NCBI GenBank assembly: GCA_019925795.1
Contig: CM034311.1
Location: 9,596,126 to 9,660,125 of the forward strand
Reading direction: 5' to 3'
Length of the DNA: 64,000 nt
From: Dendrobium chrysotoxum
Lineage: Eukaryota; Streptophyta; Magnoliopsida; Asparagales; Orchidaceae
Positions within the stretch are counted from its first letter, which is position 1; each line of letters starts with the position of its first letter. Below, piece by piece: positions 10,120 to 21,456 of the stretch. A program made the translations under genes and the position numbers. The notes beneath the pieces were generated by a model that was given only the letters and a program-made list of their open reading frames with translations, had not been told where the DNA came from and searched no databases.

Positions 10120-12315
10120 GAAACATCATATAAAATAATAATATGATCAATAAAGTTGTTTGGACACAGTTTGTCCATGCATCCGAGAAGCATATCATGC
10201 ATATGATGCATAAAGTCAAACAAGATGAAAAAATGTGAATCAAAATGAAAGATGCAGTTAAACCATAAAGTCAAAAAATCACTTGGCCGATCTTCCACAT
10301 TGAAGAGATTGAGAATAATGAATCAAAAATAGTAAACAGGTAAACAAATTAGCCGTTGGTTCAAAAATAAAATCTAAATTCACAGCATGAAGATAAAAAC
10401 CAATGTTGTAATGAATTTGATAAAACCTATATCACACAACATGTGTTAAAATAAGGAATTGGATGCGATAAAACAAGGTAGTTCAAGAGCTAAATTGATA
10501 TATACTTAAGAACACTATAGTTTCGAAAAATAGAAATACGTCAATAAGCCTTGTCCACCAAAACAAAGCTGCTCGAGGATCCTATCAAGCGGTGTGGTAT
10601 TGACCCAAATAAATATTTAAAATACCTCAATCTTTAGGGACACTTGTAGACGTCATTCAGGGCTCTTCTTTTTGTAGCTTTCGCTTGGTTCCTGAGATTT
10701 TGGCTTCTTCTACCCTATATTTTGTGCAGCATATATTGATGAAGGATTACCTGATTTATCATTACCAACTTTTCAGGAGATTTGCGTACCTTCTGCCTTA
10801 TGCTTCTTGCTTGGGCAGGCTTAGTGAAGGAGTAGATGCTGGTGACCTAAACCTTTTATGTTTATATTAGGTAGGTAGCAAGGGGTCATCGGTCCAGAGC
10901 TTCATGCATAACAAACTTTTTGATGATAGAATGCTCTAAGTTCAACTTTAATCTTTACTTGAACTTTGGGATAATTTCTTTGGTCCTTTGCTTTGTGCTT
11001 TAGTGGACTTATTGAAGAAAGAATCCTTTTATCCTCACTTTTTACTTTATGGATTGATCGAGGGATTTGTAGGTATTGGATTTAATTGATAGTATTAAAT
11101 ATAGGTAGTATCCTGATTCTTAACCAATTGAGGAGACTTTAATCTGAGTCACTTGAGTTCATCAGGTTAGGTGAGCTAATATTTAGCAGCTCTTCTTCCT
11201 CTAGTTATTGAAATTGAGGTTCCTCTACTATGATCTTTCTTGTGGCATGTTAAGTAGATGGAGCTACCAGCAATCCAACCATATTTGGGAGTGTCGGATC
11301 CATCCTTTTACACCCATTCAAGCTTCAGACTTGAGATATGGGAAATGTTCTTCCCAATGCTGAATTTACTAAAGTTGGTAGATTTAGAGTCATCCTTTAT
11401 GGTTGAAGATTTAGAGCCTACAAACATTTGATAGTTGCTCATGACTCATCCTTCCCACTGGAGCTTTGATTCTCCGATCAATCAGGAGAATTTAGTGGAC
11501 TACAACTACTTAAACTTGTCAAGTCAAATTAGCCTTTATACTTCCTACAATCCCTACTAACGGGTTGACGAAGTGAGGGTTCCGCTACTATGACCTTTCT
11601 TATGGCGTGTTGAGTAGATAGAGTTGTTAGCGATCCGACATTATTTGGGCTTATTAGATCTAGCCTCTTATACCCATTCGAACCTTAAGCTTCAGGCTGT
11701 TGAAAGACTTTTTGCTGCTCCAGCTCGACTTGTTAGAATATGTAATTACAAAAGTCTCTTTCTTGACTTTTAAAATCTTGGTACGTTGAACAAGGTAGTG
11801 TCCTGAACTTTCAGAAGATAACCTACATATACTTTGAAAAAGAATTTAATGTATCTCTCTATCTTGAAGGAATATTTGTATTGATAATTTTCAATATTTA
11901 TTCAGGGATCTCGGAATATAGTGCAATGTCGACCAGAATAAATATTTAAAATTCCTGCTGTCCTACAGGGAGGTTTAGAATATAATAACTTTAGAATTTT
12001 GAGATTTTAAATATTTATTTAAGAATCTCGACACGTAGCATGATATCGACCCAAATATATATTTAAAATGCTCCCTATCTTGTAGGGAGATTTTTGGATA
12101 GGCTTTGTGTTTTGAGGTTTTAAATATTTATTCAAGGATTTTGACATGTAGTGCAATGTCAGCCTGAATAAATATTTAAAATGCCCCTATTCTTATGGTA
12201 GATTTTGAAATGCATTCTTTCTACATAAGAAATTTTAAAATATAAATATAAGCATACATTGATAAATAAGCACATAACACTTTGATCAGTGTATATTATA
12301 TTGGACATGAAATTT
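10120..12315 (-). other. 3' non-coding part of the degenerate gypsy element
   Basis: No gene seen. AT-rich sequence between the integrase stop and the copia insertion. It contains hairpin-like repeats (11887-12182) and a lone half-copy near 10595-10620. Two similar 60-70-bp stretches, near 11205-11290 and 11570-11650, share tga-gttccgctacta-type sequence, so older tandem duplication is likely. Confidence 0.55.
11887..12182. repeat. Three tandem hairpin units, period about 115 bp
   Basis: Each unit is an inverted repeat. The left arm is like TTTTAAATATTTATTCAAGG and the right arm like CCTGAATAAATATTTAAAAT, with about 25 bp between. Units span 11887-11953, 12004-12070 and 12117-12182. A single right arm appears near 10600. 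Between units lies a degenerate sequence around gtagggagatttt. Confidence 0.75.
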
Positions 12316-15300
12316 TCATGCATTATATTTCTTTAAATATCGACCGTTGATCGGTGGCATAAGCCTTTGACCATCCAAATCGACTAATTGATAGGCTCCT
12401 CCTTGATACACCTTTTTGACGATAAAGGGGCCTTCCCAATTGGATACAAATTTACTACCAATTTTTTGGAGTGGAATGATTGGCCTTCACAGCACCAGAA
12501 TAATTTCCCCTTCTTGGAATGATCCATGGTGCACCATTCGGTCAAATAGTTTTTCCATTCTTACTTGGTAGATTTTTAGGTTTTGTTGAGCTTTTAGTCT
12601 GGCTTCATCGAGTGCATTGAGCTTTTCCATTTTTGGGCAAGCATTTTGCTCCTGAGTGAGATTGTGCTGAATTGCTACTCTAAGTGACAAGAGTTTAATC
12701 TCTAGTCGTAGTACTGCTTCAACTCTGAACACTAATGAGCAAGGAGTGGCTTTAGTCTGTATTTTATAAGTAGTACGATATCCCCATAGCACCTCTGCCA
12801 TCTTCGTACGCCATTCTCTTTTGTTCTTGGTGACGATCTTCTTTAACAGTTTTAACAAGGTCTTGTTGAAGGCCTCTGCTAGGCCATTTGCCCTTGGATT
12901 ATATATTGATGAGTAACACCAATTAATTTTATGTCAATCTACAAACTTATAAATCTTTATACTTTTAAAATTCGTACCATTATCCAAGATTATGCGGTGT
13001 GGTAACTAAATCTATAGACAATATTATGGGTAAAATAATTGATCACGCGCTTAGACATTACTTTTTTGAGTGGAGCTGCTTCTGCCCACTTAGAAAAGTA
13101 ATCGGTTGCTACCAAGATGAAGCGATGTCCTGTTGATGACTGTAGATCTATTGGACAAATTATATCAGTGCCCCAACATTCGAATGGCTAGGATGCTACT
13201 ATTGGGTGTAGAGGATTTGGTGGCTGATGTATAATATCACCATGAATCTGACACTTATGGCACCTCTTAGCATGGTCAATACAATCCCTCACCATTGTCA
13301 GTTAATTATAACTCATTCTCTTAATTTTAATAGCCATCTTGTGACCTTACTTATGTGTGCCACAAAGTCCATCATGGACTTCTGCTATCACTCGATCAGC
13401 TTCCTTAGTCCCCAGGCACCTTAGCCACATCTGGTTAAGAGCCCATCGATACAACATATAGTTGACAAAAGTGTATCGTAATGCTCTTTTTCAGATTTTT
13501 GTTGCTATAAATTATTTTATCGGGAGTTTATTTTCTTTGAAGTAGTCAACGAATGACTGCCTCCAGTCATTCTCTACATCAATATCTAAGTAATGCCACC
13601 ATAATTCTGAAGCTTGACTAGCTTTACGTCTCTTGGCAATATGATATCCTCCGGGATAATTTTCCATAATGATCTGATGGAGAGGTTGAGGGTCAATCAA
13701 AATTGTATCTCGTTGGCTTGAATCTGGTACTTCTTCTGCCTTCAAAAATTATAATAGAGCGGGCTCCAAGACTCGACGGGTATAAACTCCAATGAATATA
13801 GACCTCTCCTCATTAGTATTCACCATTCACTTGGCCACTTTGACCAAGCAATCTGCTTTCGCATTCTATCCTCGAGGAACTTAAGCTATTTTAATATTTG
13901 GCACCAGCTTCAGGAGCTCAAGGGTTCGTCGATGGTAATGGGCCAACTCAAGCTTACAAATCTTATAAATTCCTAAGACTTGATTTATCACAAGCTATGA
14001 TTCGCCAAAGATTTAGAGATTTTAAATTATGACATTGATCATAATCTTCAGTTCTATTATTAGATCTTCATACTCAGCTTCATTGTTGGTTTGGGTTCAA
14101 TTAAACTAAATGAAAATCTCATTATGCCTCCTTCAGGTGCTATGAAAATAAGGCTGATGCCAACTCGAGCTCTTATAAGATTTGAAGGTTGAGCAGGTTC
14201 AATCGATGATGCCCACTAAAATACATCTCCCAAAATGATAATTTTTCATTCTCCTCGATCTGCATGATTTACTTGTTGGACAAATCATCATTGAGTGGGG
14301 AGTCTGCTGGAATTGGATGTGTGGTGAAGAAATCTACCAAAGCTTGTCCCTTTATCGCCTTCTGTGACATATACGTGATATCAAACTGCAATAGTATCAC
14401 TACCCACATAGCTAGGTGACTTGCCAACACTAGTCTTATCCTTAAGAATTTTAGCTACGATCTTTGATATCAAGGTGATTTTGTGAGAAAGCATATAGTG
14501 GCAGAGTTTCTGGACTGCGAAAATTAACGCTAGATAATGCTTCTCAATTGGAAAATATTGTACTTCTACTCTGATCAATATCTAGCTAATGTAGTAGAGT
14601 ATATTTTCTTTACCTTCTTCATTATATTGGGCCAATAATACTCCGAGGGACTATTCTAATTATGTCATATAAAAAATAAGAGGATTTCTCAGAATTGGTG
14701 CTGTGAGAATGGGAGGATTTAACAAGAATCTTTTTATACAATTAAAGGCTAACTGGAACTCTTAGTCCCACTTGAAGCAAATGTCCTTCTTCATCAACTT
14801 TAAAAATGGCTGGCACCTACCCGAAAGATTTGATATGAATCATCGAATGAAAGCCAGTTGTCCTTACAAGGAGCAGAGTTGACGGAGATTCTTTGGAGAT
14901 GTCATCTCTATAAATGCCTTGATCTTATTAGGTACAATTTCAATTCCTCGATGACGAATGACGTACCCCAAAAATTTACTAAATGAGACACCAAAGGCGC
15001 ATTTAAAAGGTGCATCTTCAAGTAAATTTTTTTGATCCTCTTGAATATGATCCTTAGGTCATTTAAATGATCTTTTTGATCTATTCTTTTAATGACAAGG
15101 TCATCTACATAATAGTTAATCTTTTGATGTATTAGCTTATCAACTATATGTGTCATCATCCATTGGTAGGTTGCACCAGCATTTTTTAGGCCAAAGGGTA
15201 TAACCGTATAGCAGAAAATGCCGATGGGCATTCTAAATGATGTGTGCCATTCATCTTTAAGCACCATCTTGATTTGATTGTAGCCCAACGATTCAATCAT

Positions 15301-15693
15301 AAATGAGAACATATCATAGTTTGATGTGCTATTAACTAGGAGTTCGGATATAGGGAGCAAAAAAATATCCTTTGGACATGCTTTATTAAGGTCCTAAAAA
15401 TCAATATAGATATAGATTTGATCGTTCTTCTTCTTCATAGGGACAATATTGGTGATCCAATAAGCATATTTTTCTTCATGAATAAAACCTACTTCTAAAA
15501 ACTTTTTTGTCTCTGCAATCACATGTTCTTTAATCTCTAATCTCATTCTCCTTGAAGCTTGTTTGATGGGTGTCGCATCTAGTTTGATCGCCAGTCTATG
15601 AACCGCTACATATGGGGATAAGACGGGTATCTCAGCGTATGCCCAGGCAAAGTAATCCCTGAATTCATAGAGAAGTTCTTTTATTTCTTCCAC
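12316..15693 (-). pseudogene. pol: Gypsy (Tat) pol: RT, RNase H, archaeal-type RNase H, integrase
   Basis: Broken frames in the right order. RT: YFAWAYAEIPVL at about 15,650, then DF*DLNKACPKD across a stop at 15394-15396, FGLKNAGATYQWMM, and catalytic YYVDDLVIK near 15,105. RNase H: remains at 14,578-14,381 (PIEKHYLALIFAVQKL). Archaeal-type RNase H: TNNEAEYEDLI at 14,061-14,090, diagnostic for Tat elements. Integrase: zinc-binding remnant CHKCQIHGD near 13,260; WGTDIICPIDL and ATDYFSKWAEAA near 13,170-13,080; C-terminal part 12,858-12,487; and an end segment PPINGRYLKKYNA with stop TGA at 12316-12318. Multiple stops and shifts make it non-functional. Confidence 0.88.
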
Positions 15694-16612
15694 TTATTCT
15701 TCTGTTAGAAGGGAGTTAATGTAGGTTGGGCGAGGGTCCTCCTCAGTCCCCAAGTTGACTTCTTTTAACTCATCCATTGTGGTTGCCTATCCACCATCTT
15801 CTAGTTCTTTTGGTACGTGTTTAGCTTCTATGGGTTGCTCATCATCATCATCAACTTTATATATTTTCTTATTGGCACTACCTTCGAATATGATTTCCCC
15901 GCATGTAATTGTTCGACAAGTCTCTTTCTAAGGGTATTTTTGTATGATGAATCTGAGACCCCTTTTTGTGAAAATATCCTTCTTCTGTAATGAGTGAGGA
16001 TTTCTTCGATACTAGAGACTCAAGCAAAAATGAACTTATTGTTTATAGAAATGAGTTTTACCTCGCTTTTGTATCATTCTTTAGATATTTTTGGTATTAT
16101 ACCTGGGAAATCTCGTAGGTACTAATTCCACATAATCGACGAATCTACGAAACTAGTCGTGATTTCCTTCTTCCTCAAGCTTTCCAATTGAGTAAAATAG
16201 GCTCGTTGGCCCACCCCTTTTTCTTGGGGGATGTACGTAAAATGTTACGAGATCTTTGACATTATGCATCTCTCACATAATGATTTCTTTGAAGTTTTAT
16301 AAAGGAATGCATGTGACTATGAACATGCTATCTGAGATTGACAGGCTACTTATTCTTCTGGAGAATATTTCCTGCATCGTGTTCGTATAGATAGAGTTGT
16401 AGACATAGTCATACATAGAATTTGAGTATTCAACATCCTTCCTTCCTTTGGATATTGATTGGCACATTTTTTGGGATTTGGTAGGGGTGTCATCATCTTC
16501 ATCTATGTCACTCCCTAAATGAGGCACATTTTTTTCTCTCTTCGGGAGTGATTGCTAGTTTAGGAAGAGTTTGTATTCACTTCTTTTTCCCCACCTGCTT
16601 CTTCTTAGCCTC
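15694..16612 (-). other. Degenerate linker between gypsy protease and RT
   Basis: Expected to encode the variable region between protease and RT. Only a short open stretch (16527 to 16297) remains, with no motif I recognise. Treated as decayed coding sequence. Confidence 0.4.
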
Positions 16613-17283
16613 TTATTTGGGCCGTTTTGTAGTATTTGAGCTTGATGCATTAGCCTCAAGAGAAATCAACGACTTCAGCTCTTTTGGAATAAAATACTTC
16701 GTATCTTTATATATCTTTACTTTATGAACTACAAAGGGTTGGATGTCACCAGATATTTTGAACTCCTCTCCATCCCTAATATACTTCATGCACTGATATA
16801 GCATTGATAAGATGATGCCATACTCGTGCAACCATAGGAGACGCAGAAGCAGCTTGAATGAGGTGTCCGCATCAATCACATGGAATATAGCATCAGTATG
16901 AAGTTCTCCAAATATGAGGGAGAGTGTAAATGATCCCAGGTTATTCTTCCCCTTTTCATTGAAGTTACCATTAACCTATCTTATCCAAGATGCTGCACAT
17001 CAAGGCACAATGATCTCAATGCTTTCAAGCTTATGAGATTTATGGAGGACCAAAGATCAAACAGAATCTGCCTGATTATAATATCGTCACTCTCCGCAGT
17101 AACATACAGAGGTCGATTGTGGTCTACGATCCTAAGCATCATGTCCTCTTCAGTGAAGGTGGTGAATAGCCCGTTACGGGCTTGTAGGACCTCAGTCATG
17201 TTACACTTAGTAAAATATGCCTCATACTTTTTAGGGTCTTGCAGAGCCAAAATCAAAGTCTCTGGAAAGCCCTTAAATATCAC
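16613..17283 (-). pseudogene. Gypsy (Tat) aspartic protease region, decayed
   Basis: Two frames, 17283-16981 and 16879-16613. The first has HNRPLYVTAESDD and a mutated active-site region ILFDLWSSINLISLKALRSL, in which the expected D-x-G has lost its glycine. The second has IDADTSFKLLL and HEYGIILSMLYQCMKYIRDG, matching the same segments of the intact plus-strand element (EADTSYRALLGRPWIHEYG and LHQCMKYM near 46,160-46,250). The comparison within this window supports the call. Confidence 0.8.
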
Positions 17284-17540
17284 AAGAGCATCGTATATGT
17301 GCTGATATCTTCCTGAGATGGGATAATATGTTATAATCTATCTCCTTGACTGGAGCATCTTTCTTCTTTGGGCCCTTGGGGATGATATCTTCATTGACAA
17401 CTATCTCCTTCCCCTTATTTTATTGTAGACCTCTTTCTTTGGTGGAGACGGTTGTATTTTACCACTTTTCAACTGCACTTGAGTGATCTCCTCTAGCTCA
17501 GACTCATTTAACGGCGCATTTTCTTCAAAATCATCCATTG

Positions 17541-19854
17541 TCACGTCTGGGAATCATCTATTGATTCAAAGTCACCATCCAAATTTACATGTCCCATTTG
17601 TGACACTATGTTGGGGTCTGATTCATCTCCCATTATAAAATACAGATCCTCCTCCAATTTATAATCCATCGGTGACACCATCATATAGGATTTAGGGGTT
17701 GATTCTTTGGCATATTTTTCTTTTATCAAAGTCAATGGTGTTACCGAAATGACCCGGTAACTTATGACAGAAAGTGGCTCTTCATCAGCTTTTTCTACTT
17801 CATCAATTTTAAGCTCTATCATAAAATCAGCAAGCTTAACGGGGCACCTCGCAGTTTGGTAGTATTCATCCAAACTGCCGATAACCCTTTCGGTTGTTGT
17901 CATTTTCTCTTTAGGATTCTTCAGTTTGGTCTTCTTCTTGGAGGACTTTGCCTTTCCAGCTAAAGAACCAGCTTGGTTGAGGAATTGTTTAGAAGTAGAT
18001 ACTCGTGCCACAAGTAGTGCCTTAAATCTATCACTGACTCAGTAGGAGATTTTCACTTTACATCTGGAATTCCTTCAAGCTGCCTCAGCATCCTCATAGT
18101 TTTCTTAGAGACCGTTATCTCCCACTGCTCCTCTTGGACTAGCTTCTTTTTTTTTCTTCTTTCTTCAACCGAGGGTACGGAATAGGACATGAACACTAGA
18201 GTTGATTCTTTTCTAGGATGGGTCAATATTTTGTATGATAATGTGAGTTCTCCTTTTTGATATTTTCTTTCCAACCAATCCTTGAAGATGTAGTAATCTT
18301 TAATAGGATGGCTGATTACTCGATGGTATGGGCAATAGTTCGAGTCACTAGTATAATTTGACTCCTCAGGCATTTTGCACTCTGACAATTCTAAGCCTGC
18401 TTTCACTGCCTGTCGAAACAACTTGGCAATGCTCTCTCTCATAAATGAATATTCTTTTTTCATCTTATCCATGAGGGAGGGGAATGTTCAATCTCTAGTT
18501 CCCATTGTTTACCTCAGGCGTTCTCTACCACTCTGATAAGTTCATAGCTTAATATTTCCCTTGAGTATCAGCTTTAGTTGGGGGTTAGGGTTGTAGACTT
18601 GTTTTAGCTTTTCTTCATATTGCATCGACTATTTTCCTTTGTCCATATTATAAACTACCTATTTTTCTTTATCAGCTATGGAGAAAAATGTAGAGTCAGC
18701 CTCACATCTTCAGTCAATTAGGGCCTTAGCCTTCTTGGGCTTATCAGAGTAACCTTCTGATCTTAAAGTTTAGTTTTTTAAACTTAGCCACTTTGTTTAG
18801 CAAATCCTGAAATGTGGTTATTGTGGCCATGCATAAGAACAGTTGCATATTATCATCAATATTTTTCATTAGTAGCTGCACGATATGCTCTTCTTCTAAC
18901 TACTGCTCACATCTCATAGTCAAATTTCACTAATGAGTAATGTACTTAGTTACCAACTCATCCCTTTTTTTCTTATATAGGGTAAGGTCAGCAATCGTTA
19001 TCTTTTCGGTTGCGCTGGTGAACCTCTTCACGAATATATTCTCTAACTCTAAAAACTTCCTCATAGAGTCATTTGGTAGTTCATCATACCATTCAAAAGC
19101 AGCTGCTGTTAAAGTGTTAACAAATTGTCGGAAGAGTAATGCATCATTTCCCCTCGTATTCCTCTAGGTGGTCTTGAATTATTCCAAGTGCTGCCTGGGG
19201 TTATAAATTACCATTGAAGGTGTTGAACTTTGGGACTGAATATTCTTTCGGGTATGGCACTTGATCATATTCTACATGATATGGATGGCCTTTTCCCACC
19301 AATTATTCTGCTTGATCAACGGCTATAATAGCCTTAATTTTATCTATGATTATTCCCTCCAACTGTGCAGCTATCATAGGCTTTGAGGTACTTGCAATAT
19401 TCTACGGAGTGGTCTGGCAAATGATGTTATGAGCCTCATGACCACCTTCAGGAATGCCCTGTACTCCTGAGACTTGAGGCATTTAAAAGTTTGGAGGATC
19501 GATAGAAGGATCGGGCATGGTGTTGATGGCAGCAGTTCTTTGAATCATTTGCATCATCATCGCCATTTGAGTCATCATCTTAGTCATATTCTCATTCAAC
19601 TGAGAGATTTCTTTGTCCTTATCCTTCATTTGCCGCCTCATCTGTCTTCTCATATCGGTGAGTGTAATATTCTTGGCAGCAAAGGGGTTTTCTTCAACTT
19701 CTTCCTTTTCTCCTTCCGAATAGTGGCCACTTCTGCTGGCAACAGATACAACCTTATAGCGGCATCGTTGTATCCATCTGAGCAGTCGATCACTTTCATC
19801 ACCACCCTCATCTTCATGTTCATGCCTTAACATGTAGACAACTTCCATATTCAT
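17541..19854 (-). pseudogene. gag: Gypsy (Tat) gag, decayed
   Basis: Recognisable pieces: an N-terminal Met-rich coiled coil (MTKMMTQMAMMMQMIQ, near 19,560); the start of the capsid core PYPKEYSVPKFNTFNGN near 19,220, parallel to EPYPPGFVPPRFRVFDGFG in the plus-strand element; and a zinc-knuckle-like segment NYCPYHRVISHPIKDYYIFK near 18,340 whose last Cys is now Tyr. A lysine-rich frame follows at 18,011-17,541. Stops and shifts throughout the capsid core (18,500-19,250) leave no long ORF. It would have formed the particle shell. Confidence 0.8.
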
Positions 19855-21432
19855 GGCATCCTCTTCTTCTTCCTCCTCTTCTTAATCCCGGATGTCTAAG
19901 CAGCACCGTCAGTGGATTTTTGGTTCATTATTTAGTAAGAAGATTTCTTTGACCCACAGGCTGTGATCGAAGTTGGTCTCTTCCTTCAATGGGTTCAACG
20001 AACGACGGGATCCCCCGGAGGATTCTCCAAGGTGTCGACCGTCGAGATGGATGTCATCGTGGGCCTTCTTTGGACCCACTTTTGCGTTGCCTATTGGGGG
20101 GGCGGGGGGGTCAGAACTCCGAGAAACTACACCGGATGTCATGCTTGGGTTTATCACCCTTTCTTTTCTATCTTCTTCTTCTATGTGAGGCTTTGGACTC
20201 CAGATTTATTTTTCTTTTTTTCTTATTGCTAGGACCTTTCGGTAGAAGATTTCTGAACCCGAGGTTTAGGTGTCATGATCTGATGCTCACCGCATGTGCT
20301 ATACTTTCTTACCTTCCTCTCCATCACAACAAATAAGCATTCTCTTGATGGAGCCCTTCTGGTCTTGACCTTCAATGGCCACTGGTACTTTCTCTTCTTT
20401 AGTCCTCTCTCTTTTACAATCTTCAAGACTCTGTAGAGTCGGGCCAAGAGAGTTTCAGGCTCCTTCTTCTTCTAGGGACTTGGGACTTCAGGCTGTTGGT
20501 CCCAAAATGATTTCTTCATCTCACTAATCGAGCTATTTCTTGTGACCCATTTTAGGCCAGCAAACCCATTCCAGGTGGGAATGGTAGCTTTAAATTCTTG
20601 GGTTGGTAGATTAGATGGGTGGACCAATAATTATTATTGCTGAGCTCGGAGCTCAGCTTTTAGCTTCCTCCTCTACCTTCTTGTCAACTTTCCTCCATAT
20701 GAGGAAGCTTCAGTAATGTTCTTCCTGAGTGCAGATATCCCGATTGGCATGGTGGTGGTGTTTACAGTTACCACAAAAATCCTCCCACCAATCACAATTC
20801 TCTTGGTGGCTGGGGCCTCAGGTTGAGAATGTTATTCATACATAGGGATCCTACTTTGAGGCTCTTCAGTAGCAGGTCGTTGCACTAGCAGATTACATGA
20901 CACGTAGGATCTCTAGTGGGATAGAGTCTCCTTAAAGTACTTTCAGTATTCATGACATTTACAGGAACAGTGGCAATCATTATATTAATTGTAGACAAGT
21001 CGAGACTACCGAATTGGATGGTAGCTCCAACATTTCAAGTTTCGATAATAGCATTCGCCAGCTGGATCCTAGCTCTTATCCAAATTGGATGGTCATCAGG
21101 GTATTCTATAAATCCATCTGCATAAATGAAAAATAAGGTTTAGAAATTAGCATCTAATACATCACCCCATTCTTTTAAAATGTAGAGACTTACACAAAAT
21201 AGAGAAAAAAAAATAGGCAAAAATAGTCAATACAAGTAAGAAAATAAAATAAATTTAAAACCCTACTGAATGCCATATTAATGGATTTATTGAGTTGATC
21301 ATTTTTAAAATATTTTAAAAAACTTTAATTCATTATATGATCATTTTGATAAATTCTGGAATTTTAGGCCGTATTGATTCAGATGCTACTATAATGCTTA
21401 AATGACTAGCCAAAGATGGAAAGAGAAACCAG
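19855..21432 (-). other. Leader between primer binding site and gag of the degenerate gypsy element
   Basis: No clear gene. A basic frame at 20,447-20,229 (MARLYRVLKIVKERGLKKRK) is open but unrecognised; Tat/Ogre elements sometimes have an extra ORF before gag, so it may be a remnant. The region 21,120-21,400 is AT-rich. Confidence 0.4.
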
Positions 21433-21450
21433 TCCCCAGCAGAGTCACCA
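21433..21450 (-). other. Primer binding site of the degenerate gypsy element
   Basis: The minus strand reads TGGTGACTCTGCTGGGGA, starting with TGG as expected for pairing with a tRNA CCA end. It is close to the form common in Tat/Ogre elements. Six bases separate it from the TG at 21457 that probably marks the LTR edge. Confidence 0.75.
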
Positions 21451-21456
21451 AAAATC

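Noticed and set aside
10120..10124. Target-site duplication gaaac of the copia element
   Set aside because: The other flank is left of the window, so it cannot be confirmed.
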